From: an uncultured Oscillospiraceae bacterium
GTDB lineage: Bacteria; Bacillota; Clostridia; Oscillospirales; Acutalibacteraceae
DNA length: 49,262 nt
Reading direction: 5' to 3'
NCBI GenBank assembly: GCA_900547305.1
Contig: URGH01000012.1
Span: 1 to 49,262 of the forward strand
In this document: positions 33,942 through 43,897 of the stretch, in pieces
Position numbering within the stretch: the stretch's first letter is position 1
How the letters are laid out: each line of letters begins with the position of its first letter
The notes under the pieces: generated by a model
Told to the model about the DNA's origin: nothing
The model's database searches: none
Seen by the model: only the letters and a program-made list of their open reading frames with translations
Made by a program: the position numbers and the translations under genes

Positions 33942-36164
33942 TCACTCCCCTCCGTAGATAAACGAACGTGCCTCTACCTTTCCGAGCGGGGTAATCACAG
34001 ACGTATTCCCATAGTTCACATAAATTGAAATTCCGTTTTCAAAAACAGTATGCGCAAGGTTTCCTTCCCGTTCATTTTTTAATATTTTGCTGTCCTTAAC
34101 GGACTTTAAAAATCCGTTTGAAATGTCAAGTATATTTTTTATTTTACTCTTCACCGTATTGTACCTGCTCGTAGAGAATATTGAATACGAGGTTGAAAAA
34201 AGACCCTCTGGATATTTGCCGCAAACACTGAAACCGGGATTTACACCGCATTCAACCGTTTTGAGGAAATAAGTATTCGGGTCATCCTCGGCATTTATCG
34301 GAGAGGAATAAAGCGGAATATAGCCCTTAAATACCATTTCATAAAACGGAATATCTCTGTCAATACAATCGTATTGCGAGCTTTTAAGCGGAACATTTGT
34401 TATATAGTCAGACGCTAAAGCCGCGTATTCGTTAGCGTCCGATGTGAGTACATTTAATTTTGCCCGGGAAATTTTGGAAATTACCGCCGACGCCTGTTTT
34501 GAAATATCTCCCTTGCAGTAGCCGCCGGTATAGGAATAATCGGAATATGCGGTGTTCCCGAGCGTACTCAGAGATACCCCGCAAAGCTCAGTATCTGCCG
34601 CAACGGAAATCAATTTATCTGCGGCTTTCGTAAGTTTTCTCGGTGAAAGCAGGTAATAAGGGTAGCTGTTACCGTCATATGTGTTTAAGGCAACATTGAA
34701 CGAACGGTATTTGCTGCGTATAAGATTTGCGGTTTTTACAGAGTCGCCGAGACTTGAAAATCCGTTCCCGGATTTTGAAAAACGAACTATATCATAATCC
34801 AAAAACAGCTTATTACCGACATTTCGGCAATAATCGGCAAGCTGTAAAAATTTCTTCTTGCCGCCGAAACTCTTGCTCGGCTTAAACCCGCCGCCGATGG
34901 TTTCGGCGTCCAAACCGCCGTCAGTAAATCCTGACATTTTTATAAGAAATTTCTCACCAGTCTCCTCTGTTAATTCCTTCACAATGCTCAATGCTTCGGA
35001 AAAATCAGTGGCAACCTCAGTGCTGTTATACGGGAAACCGAGAAAGAGCTTTTTAGTCTTTGCTCCGCCGAGTATTTCAAGCGCAAATGCAGGTGAATTC
35101 TCTTTACCTGCCGAAAGTTTTCCCGTTCTGAGCAAAATATCACGGTAAAGCGACGCCATTCCCGAATAATCCTTTGAATATCCGTTCATCGGGTAATAAC
35201 GCACCGAAAAACAATCAGCCGAAATTCTTTCGGAAGAATATTTTTTAATGTAGGTCACCGCTCCCGAATGATCGGTTATATTCGTAAGGTCATACCCGCG
35301 CAGGGAAAATTTAGCGTAAGCGCCGGAATAACCCGTTTCAGGGTCCGCCGCCTTTGCCTCAACGGTAGCGGATGACGCCCCCTCGCCTATTACCGCCAGA
35401 ATGCTGTTTTCCCCGTCGCATGAACCGAAAACAGGGAGCCTCGACTGTTCGGATGACGCTGTCTCGGAGTATACAACCTTGACAGGATCATTGCCGTACA
35501 ATTCCTCGGAATATGTTTTAACCGTTTCGGCATTCGCGGTTTTTATAATTCCTCCGCTGCCGGACGGAACCACCAAATAAGAAGTTTCACTGTTAACGGC
35601 GCTTACCATATACGGTAAAAGCGATATTTGGTATATATGATAGTCGGATTCGGAAATCTCTCCTACGATTATTTTTGCTTCCAAGCCTTCATCAAAGAGG
35701 GTGTATTCAACGGGTACGGATATTTTCAGTTTATCAAAATAATATGTAATTTTTATGCCGTCATCGATTTTTTCAGACGCCACTCTGCCGTTTTTTATAA
35801 CTCCCGTGCTTCCCGAAACGGTTTTTACACTCAGCGTTTCACTGTCAATATATGATATATTGATCGGTGAGGTAAGCTCGACCGACGCCTTACCGCTTGT
35901 AACCCCGCTGCTGTAAAAGCCGTACGGAACGGTACCGAAAATACCACCGTATGCCTTTGAATGTAAAAGGAGAGCGGTTCTTTCTGCGTCCCATTCAAGC
36001 GAATAATTATTATTTTCCGCAATTATTCCGCCAGACGCTTTATTCACGCCGCCTTCATAATAGAGAATTTGCTTTTCCATGGTTTTCGGAACACACCCGG
36101 TAAGGAGAATGATAATACTGATAATAGCGGTAGCTATTATCCGCCTTTGTTTCAAGTTTTTCAT
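33942..36164 (-). CDS. DUF5696-like lipoprotein, function unknown
   Basis: This 740-aa protein carries lipobox LLTGC (C23), so it is anchored on the outer face of the membrane. Residues about 45-320 look like a beta-rich mutarotase or super-sandwich domain. Residues about 350-660 alternate helix and strand in a barrel-like way (FALEILGG, FLIKMSGFTDGG, LFLDYDIVRF, NVLTSDANEY). The C terminus is beta-rich (ISIYVNYGNTSVITPLGKVEA). This arrangement recalls large glycosidases such as GH36- or GH101-type proteins, but no catalytic motif is certain. I assign the DUF5696 name from memory of the family's length, lipobox and C-terminal NYG motif. It lies between the two transporters, 13 bp after the NHL/Yip1 gene. 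Confidence 0.65.
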   Translation of the reverse strand: MKNLKQRRIIATAIISIIILLTGCVPKTMEKQILYYEGGVNKASGGIIAENNNYSLEWDAERTALLLHSKAYGGIFGTVPYGFYSSGVTSGKASVELTSPINISYIDSETLSVKTVSGSTGVIKNGRVASEKIDDGIKITYYFDKLKISVPVEYTLFDEGLEAKIIVGEISESDYHIYQISLLPYMVSAVNSETSYLVVPSGSGGIIKTANAETVKTYSEELYGNDPVKVVYSETASSEQSRLPVFGSCDGENSILAVIGEGASSATVEAKAADPETGYSGAYAKFSLRGYDLTNITDHSGAVTYIKKYSSERISADCFSVRYYPMNGYSKDYSGMASLYRDILLRTGKLSAGKENSPAFALEILGGAKTKKLFLGFPYNSTEVATDFSEALSIVKELTEETGEKFLIKMSGFTDGGLDAETIGGGFKPSKSFGGKKKFLQLADYCRNVGNKLFLDYDIVRFSKSGNGFSSLGDSVKTANLIRSKYRSFNVALNTYDGNSYPYYLLSPRKLTKAADKLISVAADTELCGVSLSTLGNTAYSDYSYTGGYCKGDISKQASAVISKISRAKLNVLTSDANEYAALASDYITNVPLKSSQYDCIDRDIPFYEMVFKGYIPLYSSPINAEDDPNTYFLKTVECGVNPGFSVCGKYPEGLFSTSYSIFSTSRYNTVKSKIKNILDISNGFLKSVKDSKILKNEREGNLAHTVFENGISIYVNYGNTSVITPLGKVEARSFIYGGE

Positions 36165-36177
36165 TTGCTCCCCCCGT

Positions 36178-38301
36178 TCATCTAAACGCGATCTCTTGTA
36201 TCACGCTTAATAAAAAGCTGAGAAAATCCTGTGCCAATATAAGCGCCATAAAAATCATAAAACCCGCTATTGCCATTCCCAGCACGCTAAGCAGTGTCGC
36301 TAGTACCGCGCGTTTGAAATCAAACTCGTGTACAGTCATAACCGATACGATAATCATTACTATAAAATAAAATATACTCAAATTGTTTAAAAGCGAAAGA
36401 AATGAGACGCCCGACGGCGCAACATAATATGAAAGCAATATAAACAGCAGGTAATTGATTACAAGCGGCAAGAGAGAATAACATGAGGTTATATAAATAT
36501 CCTTTAATCTGCCCTTTCCCTCAAACAGTACGCATACGCACCAGTTAACTCCGACCCAAAGCAGCATAAGAACAACCGTGCCCAAAAATGTGTATATAAC
36601 GTTATAAGAAGACTCATCGGTTACAACATACATAAAACCGGCGTTAATATCCTTTGCGGTACGCGTTACAAAAAACATGAGCAATAAAACAGTAGCTATT
36701 ACAACCGAACCGTATTTTTTATCAACAATATTTGTAAATGAAGCTTTAGGATGTACAAGCGATGAAAACGCTGTGCCGATAACCCGATTTCTGATCATTA
36801 CCGTATTCCTTTTGGTTGTAACCACTATCAACGCTGAAAGTGCGGCCAAAATTACAAAAGCCGTAATAAAGCACAGTAAAAAGTTGCCTTTGAGCGTTGA
36901 CTTTATAATTTCGGAACGGGCGCGCACATATGTTTCCTGATCAAGCCCGAGTTTGGAATAATACATGGCGGTTTTATAATCGTCGCGCATTACGGCAGCC
37001 TCGCCGAGTCCGATATACGCCAACTGATTGTTTGCGTCCTGAGAAAGCACTTCTCGCCAGTATTCCTCCGCTTTGTCGCTTTCTCCTCTCATTCGCAACG
37101 TATCCGCGCGCATGACGCTTTTTCCGTAATCGGTCGTTTCAAAAACGGTTATGGTTTTTTTCTCCGAATCCGAAACAAAAATATCTCCTTTTTCGTTTAC
37201 GGCAATTGAAGTAGGATTTTTGAATACTCCCTGCTGCGTTCCGTTTCCGAATCCGCCGGAGAAAGCATTTATAAGATTACACTCAAAATCGTATACAAAT
37301 ATTCTGCCCGTATTATTATCCAAAATATAGAAGAAGTTTCCCGAAACCGCTATTGCGGAAAAATGGTTATTCTTTGTGACATTTTCGCTGTTTTTCACTC
37401 CGGCTATATCGCCGAAGCAAAAATTATCCCCTGAAATTTTTTTAAAATTGAATTTGTGGCTTAAAATATTGTCGCCGGACGGATTAAGTCTTCTTACCTG
37501 CCCTCCGGAAAGCGAATCGGGAGAAACCGTCGTAGTGAAAATAAAGCCGTCGTCATCAATACAAAAATTCAAAAATGTGTAGGGCAGCTTTTGAACGTCA
37601 TTCATCCGCTTTTCCGTTGTAGAAAACAGTTCTTTCGTAAAATTTCTAAGCGCCGAAGCAACCGAAACCTTAACCTTGTTCGCACCGTAAAACCCGAGAA
37701 ACTCATATTCGGGAGAGAATTTTAAAGCGCCGTAATAACACCCGTCGCAAAGAACATAAAGATAGCGCCTTTCATCCTCTAAAACCTTTATCGGGGTAAA
37801 ATTAAAATCATCGGGCAAAAGAAGCGAATCCGGACGGTTTACGAGCTTTTTAACATTTCCGTCGGAATCAAAAATAACTATACGTCGGTTATCGGTATCC
37901 GCCACAAAAATGTCTCCGCTCTTATTAACATATATACCCTCGGCACCGCGAAAATCAACCGTTTGCCCATTATATACGGCATTCGATATACTGTTAACAA
38001 TTCTGTAATTCGAATCAACAACTGTAATGCCGGACTCAGCTGCGTCCAGTACATATAAATTCCAGTTACTGTCAAAGCATATATGCCTTAAATCGGACTC
38101 CGCCGGAAAATCGATAATTTTTTTAACGGAATACATTTCAGCTGTTTCTTTGGGAACCTTCTGTGAATATCCCTCCCAATAGGTATACGATTTATACGGC
38201 ACGCTTTCGTTTTCGGCAAATGCCGGAACGGAAAGCGTTACCGCAAAAAGCGCAACTGCCGAAAGGAGCTTTAATAAATTTGAAATTGATTTATTTTTCA
38301 T
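36178..38301 (-). CDS. NHL-propeller/TPR/Yip1-like multi-domain membrane protein
   Basis: This 707-aa protein has a signal peptide at 1-29. An extracellular NHL-type beta-propeller spans about 55-390 (repeats such as GIYVNKSGDIFVADTDNRRIVIFDSDG and SIAVNEKGDIFVSDSEKK; cited in part). One or two TPR-like helices occupy about 400-455 (EEYWREVLSQDANNQLAYIGLG). A TM helix lies at about 473-493 and a polytopic Yip1-like domain at about 515-705 with five or so helices. The propeller sits outside and the Yip1-like bundle in the membrane. The function is unknown. Its position between two ABC transporters suggests a role as a transport accessory, sensor or assembly factor. Confidence 0.8.
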   Translation of the reverse strand: MKNKSISNLLKLLSAVALFAVTLSVPAFAENESVPYKSYTYWEGYSQKVPKETAEMYSVKKIIDFPAESDLRHICFDSNWNLYVLDAAESGITVVDSNYRIVNSISNAVYNGQTVDFRGAEGIYVNKSGDIFVADTDNRRIVIFDSDGNVKKLVNRPDSLLLPDDFNFTPIKVLEDERRYLYVLCDGCYYGALKFSPEYEFLGFYGANKVKVSVASALRNFTKELFSTTEKRMNDVQKLPYTFLNFCIDDDGFIFTTTVSPDSLSGGQVRRLNPSGDNILSHKFNFKKISGDNFCFGDIAGVKNSENVTKNNHFSAIAVSGNFFYILDNNTGRIFVYDFECNLINAFSGGFGNGTQQGVFKNPTSIAVNEKGDIFVSDSEKKTITVFETTDYGKSVMRADTLRMRGESDKAEEYWREVLSQDANNQLAYIGLGEAAVMRDDYKTAMYYSKLGLDQETYVRARSEIIKSTLKGNFLLCFITAFVILAALSALIVVTTKRNTVMIRNRVIGTAFSSLVHPKASFTNIVDKKYGSVVIATVLLLMFFVTRTAKDINAGFMYVVTDESSYNVIYTFLGTVVLMLLWVGVNWCVCVLFEGKGRLKDIYITSCYSLLPLVINYLLFILLSYYVAPSGVSFLSLLNNLSIFYFIVMIIVSVMTVHEFDFKRAVLATLLSVLGMAIAGFMIFMALILAQDFLSFLLSVIQEIAFR

Positions 38302-38315
38302 AACCGAATATCTCC

Positions 38316-39185
38316 TCAGCCCTTAATTCCGGCACTGCTCATTGTTTCAATAACATTCGACTGTGTGAAAACATACACAAGTATAGGCGGAATCATCAAT
38401 ATTACCGTGGCAGCCATAGCGCTCCCCGAGCGTGCTATTCCGCCCGCGGTAATTTGGCTGATAACCATTGGCAATGTTCTTAAATTTTCACTAAATACGG
38501 TTCCCTGGGGCTGGATTGTCCAAATATCCCTGAAAGAAAACAACGCAAGCGTCATCCAACACGGTTTAACCAGCGGGAAAACAATATTGAAAAAAATTCT
38601 GAAATATCCCGCGCCGTCAATTTGCGCTGCCTCAACCAATGAAATCGGTATGCTGGATTCCATATACTGCTTCATTAAAAAAACACCCAAAGCGGACGGG
38701 AGATACGGAAGTATGTATACTAAATATGTATCAATAATACCCGATTTTGAAAAAATCAGATACTGCGGAATGGCAAGTGTATACGCGTTATACAGCAAAG
38801 AGAACTGAACAATAAAAAACAGCGCCTTAATAAGTCGGTTCTTTTTCCATATCACAAGAACAAACGCCGCCATCGACGCAACCACAACATGCATAACGGT
38901 TGTAAGCGCCGCAATAAAAATGCTGTTGAAAACATATCTTGAAAGAGGAATACTCAGCTTTGAAAGCAAGGAAGGCAGCGCCGCATAATTTGCCGCCGTA
39001 GGTCTTACAACATAAAATTTCGGCGGGAATGCCAAAAGCTCATCCAAAGGTTTCAGAGAAGTTATTACAGAATATATGAGCGGTAAAATTGTAAATAATC
39101 CGAAAAGAGCCAAGATAACAAAATAAAAGAAATTGCCTGCCTTGGAGCGAGTAAATCTTTTTATGCCCGAACTTCGCTTTGCCAT
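38316..39185 (-). CDS. CUT1 ABC transporter permease, MalG-type (second transporter)
   Basis: This 289-aa six-helix permease has the EAA loop VEAAQIDGAGYFRIFFNIVFPLVKP. The N terminus (KAGNFFYFVILALFGLFTILPLIY) and the loop with FPPKFYVVRPTAANY match MalG-like proteins. It is clearly distinct in sequence from the permease at 32080-33018, so this is a separate transporter. It pairs with the MalF-type gene 14 bp upstream. Confidence 0.93.
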   Translation of the reverse strand: MAKRSSGIKRFTRSKAGNFFYFVILALFGLFTILPLIYSVITSLKPLDELLAFPPKFYVVRPTAANYAALPSLLSKLSIPLSRYVFNSIFIAALTTVMHVVVASMAAFVLVIWKKNRLIKALFFIVQFSLLYNAYTLAIPQYLIFSKSGIIDTYLVYILPYLPSALGVFLMKQYMESSIPISLVEAAQIDGAGYFRIFFNIVFPLVKPCWMTLALFSFRDIWTIQPQGTVFSENLRTLPMVISQITAGGIARSGSAMAATVILMIPPILVYVFTQSNVIETMSSAGIKG

Positions 39186-39199
39186 ATATTATCCCCTTT

Positions 39200-40120
39200 T
39201 TACTTACCCAATACCGATACGATTTTCCCGATTCCGATTCGTGTAAACGCCATAATCGCAAACAGAAAAACGGACATTGCCGACGCTAATCCCATCTCAT
39301 ACCTTACGCTTCCTATATCCGTAAGAAGTGAAACCAGCGTATCCGCGCAGTAGTTCACACTGGGATAGCCGCACAGTTGCTTGGCTATAACGCTTACGGA
39401 AAAGGAATTTTGAATTTGCATTACACAGCTGAAAAGAATTATTTCTTTCATTGAAGGTAACGTTATATACCATAATTCCGCCCAGCGGTTTTTAATCCCG
39501 TCTATTGCGCCGGATTCGTAAAGCTCAGGATTAACATTTTGCAGCCCCGAAATATTTGCCAAAAATGAAACGCCGAGACTGCACCAGAGCTGCACTATTA
39601 TTACAAGAACAAAAGCATACTGCGTGCTCTTAAACCACTGAATAGGTTCCGTTATAAGCCCCAACGACTGAAGAAAGCTGTTTGCATAGCCGTAGCTGTC
39701 GCCGCTGAAAAAAACCTGCCATATAAAATACACGTTTCCCATGAGCGCCGGCGAATAAAAAAGAAAGGAAAGAAAGGTTCGCAATCCGCGATTCAGCTCA
39801 TTTATCATCCATGCCAAAATGAAAGAAAGCAAAAAGCCCACAGGCCCGGTTATTAACGCGAACATAACCGTATTCTTCACACATATCCAAAAAACATCGT
39901 CTTCCAAAAACATAGACATATAATTTGAAAGTCCCGCAAATTTAAGCTGATGCAGCATATCATAATCGAAAAAGCTCAAAATTACCGAGGAAATAATAGG
40001 GAGAACCGTAAACGCAATAAACAAAACCAAAAATGGCATAAGTAAAACCACGAGCGGAAGTTTTTCGTAACTGCGTTTTTTCTTTACTGACACTGTTTTC
40101 TTCTCAATTGGTATTTCCAC
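39200..40120 (-). CDS. CUT1 ABC transporter permease, MalF-type (second transporter)
   Basis: This 306-aa six-helix permease opens with a basic N terminus followed by LPLVVLLMPFLVLFIAFTVLP. Its EAA-type loop is YESGAIDGIKNRWAELWYITLPSMKE. Pairing with the downstream MalG-type permease and the giant binding protein upstream (15 bp) is indicated by the gene order. Confidence 0.92.
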   Translation of the reverse strand: MEIPIEKKTVSVKKKRSYEKLPLVVLLMPFLVLFIAFTVLPIISSVILSFFDYDMLHQLKFAGLSNYMSMFLEDDVFWICVKNTVMFALITGPVGFLLSFILAWMINELNRGLRTFLSFLFYSPALMGNVYFIWQVFFSGDSYGYANSFLQSLGLITEPIQWFKSTQYAFVLVIIVQLWCSLGVSFLANISGLQNVNPELYESGAIDGIKNRWAELWYITLPSMKEIILFSCVMQIQNSFSVSVIAKQLCGYPSVNYCADTLVSLLTDIGSVRYEMGLASAMSVFLFAIMAFTRIGIGKIVSVLGK

Positions 40121-40135
40121 GCGTGTTCTCTCCTT

Positions 40136-42928
40136 TTATTTACCGTATTGCTTAATCTTTTTTCTTATTTCGCTGTCTGCCGTTTTACTCCATGTATAAA
40201 GCATATCTTTCGGTCTTTCGTTATTCTCAACAACATTCCAATACGCCTGATCGATAACACGCGGCACATAATAGCTTCCCGGAATCTCGTTATATTCTTT
40301 AACCGATCTCCATTGTGTGAGCATATTGCCGAGACATTTGCCGTCCCACGAAAGTTTAGAGGACGCTTCAATATTTGAGGTTGAAACCCTTGCCGATATT
40401 CCCAAAACCGATTCAAGCGCCTGTATGTATGAAAGCTGTATGTCGCACGAGGTCCACCATTTAATAAATTCCCATGCCTCCTCATGATTTTTGGAATCCT
40501 TTAAAATCACAGCGGCAGTACCGGCGCCTACCGAGGTTCCCGCCTCCGATTCGGATAAGCCGGGTACGGGAGCCATAACCCAACGGTTTTTAATTTCCGG
40601 AGCCGTAGCCGCTATTGTCGAATACATTTGGTTACTCTGTATGCCCATAGGCATAATTCCTGTTCTGAATCGGTTATAAAAATTATACGCTTTCGGACAG
40701 TTATACTTTGTAAAGAAATCGGTGAAAAATTCGAAAGCGGATATTGCCTGCGGCGTCAGCAAATCGGTTGCATTCAAATCGTTGTTGTAAAGATTTCCGC
40801 CGAACTGTGCCAAAAACATATTAAAACAGGTCGATACAGCCGATGCGTTTGTTGCCGCATTATCAAGATTCCCGGCTATACCCGTCTGAAGATTATTGGC
40901 TGAAAGAATTGTTAATGTATCAATAAATTCATCCCATGTTTTCGGAATTTCAAGACCCATTTCTTTGAATATATCCGTTCGGATAAAAAGCATCAAAAAG
41001 CTTTGCGTGTCCGGCAAACCGTAAACGCCGCCGTTGTACTCATACGGCACAACCGCACCCTCGGCAAAGCGCTTTATAATATCGCCGTAATCGGCAAACT
41101 GTTTAAGATTATATGCCGCATTGCGCAGTGCAAGATTTACCGGTTCGCTTCTTTGCTGCTGCAAAACGCAGTCGGGTGAATTGCCCGACAAAATTCCCTG
41201 TACCAGTGAAGCGTTGGTTATCTTAACGTTTACGCCTATACCGGTCTGCGGAACAAACTCGCTCTTTATCAGCGAATTAAGCACCTGAGCCTGATCTCTT
41301 CCCCAATTTATCCAAAGGGTGATTTTTTCAGTTGCCGCGGAATCGCCCGATATATTATTGTAATCTATAATAAACGAAGCTATAAAGCGTTCAACAGAAT
41401 AACTTATCTTTTCAAATAAACCCGCGTTAACGCCTCGTGTTTCCTTATGTGAAGATGACAGCGTAAATGAATCAATATTAAGCGGCATATCCATTATATC
41501 GTATAAAGTTGCGCTTATAGAGGAATATGCCGAATAGAATGCCGACTTATATCTTTGCGCTTTATATTTATACTTAAGCATACCGTTTATTGATATTTTC
41601 ATATTATTAAGTATTGAAACCGTGCTTCCGCCGCGTTTCCCGGAGAGTCCTTCATAAATGCCGGAAAGCTCATCCAGAGACGAAACTATTGATTTCAGCT
41701 TTTCTTCAAGATCGGGTATCTGAGAAAATAAATTATAGTCTCTGTTATTATCGGGGGTTTCTCCGGTTATCATTACAATCCGGCGATAACAGTTACCTAT
41801 TTCAAAAACCGTATCGTTAAGTTTATTACAGAAAGATGTCAGAGGGCCTAATGTTACGGTTAACGATAGTGTATGCTCCCCTTTCGACAGGTAAAGCATA
41901 TACGGTTTCCCGTTTTCATCGCTTAATTGTAGGTTTTCCCATCCGTTGCCATAGGGAAATGAAATAGCTTCGGCTTCTCTGAAAGGCACCTTCCCGTCGA
42001 TTTCAAGCGTTCGGTATGCGTTCCCGTTTAAAATAAAGCTCTGCCTGTAATGAAATGACAGCTTATACAAGCCGTCGTTCGGAACATTTATGTTCCATGT
42101 AAGCTTTTCCCCTACATCCGACCAATTGCTGCCGATATAATTAACCTTTTGTTTAAATGGGTCTTTCGGATAAACCGCTGCCGACGAACTGTCGGTCTTT
42201 CCCACAAGGTCAAATTCCGATTTATAAACGGCGTCCTCACCCTGTACTGTTATCTCGGCATCGCCCGACATTGGATATTCGCCGTATTTTTCAGAAACCT
42301 CGGCATAGTCGGCAAGCTCCTCGACAACCGTTAATATAATTTTAAATATTTTAACCGACGCCGTAAAATCCCCGAGACGCAGAGAATGCTCGCCCTTTGA
42401 AAAAAAGAATTTTGTAGCTTTGCTTTCAAATGTCGAATAATTTGAAAGTCTGAACATTTGTTTTTCATGCACTTCTTTTTGTTCGGGAGCGAATTCATTT
42501 CCCATTCCGTCCGTCCTGACTTTTCCCTCATTAACATAAAGTCTTGAAAGAACAAATCTGTCTGCCTCGTAAAACGGATATTTACCGTCAAGCCGTATTC
42601 CGAACCCGATTTCGGTATTGCTGTCATTCCCGGCTTCATAAACAAGGGTCACATTATACCACGCATCCGATGGGGCTGTTAAAAAGAACTCATAATCCTT
42701 TTCCGCGGAACAAAGCATTTCACCGTCAAAAACAGTAATATCTGTTACGGCGCTTTCAAAATATCCGGCGGCATAATCAAAATAATACTGTGCTTCCGCA
42801 GAATTACCTTCGTTACCCGCCGAGGCTTTTAAATCATTTTTATCCTCTGCCGCGGCAGACGCAACTATCGGATTAAAAACCGCAGTCAGAAGCAATACGG
42901 ACATTATAAGTGAAATCAAGGGTTTCAT
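40136..42928 (-). CDS. Giant solute-binding protein with two N-terminal jelly-roll (CBM-like) domains
   Basis: This 930-aa exported protein is about twice the length of a normal sugar-binding receptor. It has a signal peptide at 1-26 with an ASA-type cleavage site and no lipobox Cys. Two beta-sandwich domains lie at about 48-203 and 220-392; both contain a GEHSLRL/GEHTLSL strand and a YNVTLVYEAG/YKLSFHYRQS strand. A helical linker spans about 402-525. A CUT1-type binding-protein fold covers about 532-925 (TLWINWGRDQAQVLNSLI, NSPDCVLQQ, MGLEIPKTWDEF, HEEAWEFIKWWTS). It serves the permease pair directly downstream. How it stays at the membrane is unclear. The sandwiches may grip the polymer near the transporter. 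Confidence 0.82.
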   Translation of the reverse strand: MKPLISLIMSVLLLTAVFNPIVASAAAEDKNDLKASAGNEGNSAEAQYYFDYAAGYFESAVTDITVFDGEMLCSAEKDYEFFLTAPSDAWYNVTLVYEAGNDSNTEIGFGIRLDGKYPFYEADRFVLSRLYVNEGKVRTDGMGNEFAPEQKEVHEKQMFRLSNYSTFESKATKFFFSKGEHSLRLGDFTASVKIFKIILTVVEELADYAEVSEKYGEYPMSGDAEITVQGEDAVYKSEFDLVGKTDSSSAAVYPKDPFKQKVNYIGSNWSDVGEKLTWNINVPNDGLYKLSFHYRQSFILNGNAYRTLEIDGKVPFREAEAISFPYGNGWENLQLSDENGKPYMLYLSKGEHTLSLTVTLGPLTSFCNKLNDTVFEIGNCYRRIVMITGETPDNNRDYNLFSQIPDLEEKLKSIVSSLDELSGIYEGLSGKRGGSTVSILNNMKISINGMLKYKYKAQRYKSAFYSAYSSISATLYDIMDMPLNIDSFTLSSSHKETRGVNAGLFEKISYSVERFIASFIIDYNNISGDSAATEKITLWINWGRDQAQVLNSLIKSEFVPQTGIGVNVKITNASLVQGILSGNSPDCVLQQQRSEPVNLALRNAAYNLKQFADYGDIIKRFAEGAVVPYEYNGGVYGLPDTQSFLMLFIRTDIFKEMGLEIPKTWDEFIDTLTILSANNLQTGIAGNLDNAATNASAVSTCFNMFLAQFGGNLYNNDLNATDLLTPQAISAFEFFTDFFTKYNCPKAYNFYNRFRTGIMPMGIQSNQMYSTIAATAPEIKNRWVMAPVPGLSESEAGTSVGAGTAAVILKDSKNHEEAWEFIKWWTSCDIQLSYIQALESVLGISARVSTSNIEASSKLSWDGKCLGNMLTQWRSVKEYNEIPGSYYVPRVIDQAYWNVVENNERPKDMLYTWSKTADSEIRKKIKQYGK

Positions 42929-42973
42929 ATCTATATACTACCTTTCCGACAATTTGCATCGCGCATAATATTT

Positions 42974-43897
42974 TCAGCTGCCGACATATGAGTAAATTTT
43001 CAGTAATCCCATAGTCGGCGCATTATCGGCAGAAGCGTCATCCACGCAAATAATTTCCTTTTCGGAATACTCTTTAAGAAGAAAAACCGTCGGATACTTC
43101 AGTTCTTTCTTCCCCGCCACCACAATACGGCGCTGCGGAAAACTAATTATACGGTTAATCTCACCGTAAAGCAACCCGCCCATAAAAAAACCGTAGCTTT
43201 GATTTCCGTCTGTTTTGAAAATCATATCCAGTATTCTTGTTTTGAACAGGGTTTCGTTTATCCCCTTTTTAGCGCAATATTCATATCCTATTTTCAAATA
43301 TTTTCTGTCCGGCTCGCATTTCATATTAACAGTTTTACTCAAAATTGTATCTTTGCTGATGGCATGCGTCATTTCGCCGGTTAAATATGTATGAAAATCA
43401 ACTATTTTACTGTCGGACGATACCGTAATGCATTTTGAATGAGATCCCGGAAGAAGCACAAGCGAATCGGTTATATCTACATTAAGCCCCATAAGCTCGG
43501 TTTCTTCCCCGCGCATTACATCCGCGGTTTCCAATTTTCTCGATGGGATTTTCACCCCGGGTATAAATGAAAACGGGATTTCACATATTTCAGGCATACG
43601 TTTTCTGACTATCGCGTTATGAATTTCTTTCAATCCTGCCGGGGCGGTTATATAAGGAATTTCACAAAGCCCCTCCCTGCTTGTAAGCATGCCCGACGCC
43701 AATACCGTTTCAATTTCATCGGCGTTAAGTTTATTGCTCATGAGCAATTTCTCAATGCATTCCCTCAACTTGCGTTTTTCAAAACCGTCTCTTGCCCCAC
43801 CGGTTAGGTTAATTCTATCCGTTATAGCCCCATCGCATATCAATGATATTCTTGTATTACTTGTACCGCCGTCTATTGAAATAAATTTTCCAGTCAT
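42974..43897 (-). CDS. dgoK: 2-keto-3-deoxygalactonokinase
   Basis: This 307-aa sugar-acid kinase phosphorylates 2-keto-3-deoxy-D-galactonate (or a related keto-deoxy acid) at C6 with ATP. The N-terminal phosphate-binding segment SIDGGTSNTRISL, the RGEETELMGL segment and VLLPGSHSKCITV are typical of the DgoK family. The gene overlaps the aldolase gene by 4 bp, so the two are translationally coupled and catalyse consecutive steps. No galactonate dehydratase is present in the window. Confidence 0.9.
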   Translation of the reverse strand: MTGKFISIDGGTSNTRISLICDGAITDRINLTGGARDGFEKRKLRECIEKLLMSNKLNADEIETVLASGMLTSREGLCEIPYITAPAGLKEIHNAIVRKRMPEICEIPFSFIPGVKIPSRKLETADVMRGEETELMGLNVDITDSLVLLPGSHSKCITVSSDSKIVDFHTYLTGEMTHAISKDTILSKTVNMKCEPDRKYLKIGYEYCAKKGINETLFKTRILDMIFKTDGNQSYGFFMGGLLYGEINRIISFPQRRIVVAGKKELKYPTVFLLKEYSEKEIICVDDASADNAPTMGLLKIYSYVGS

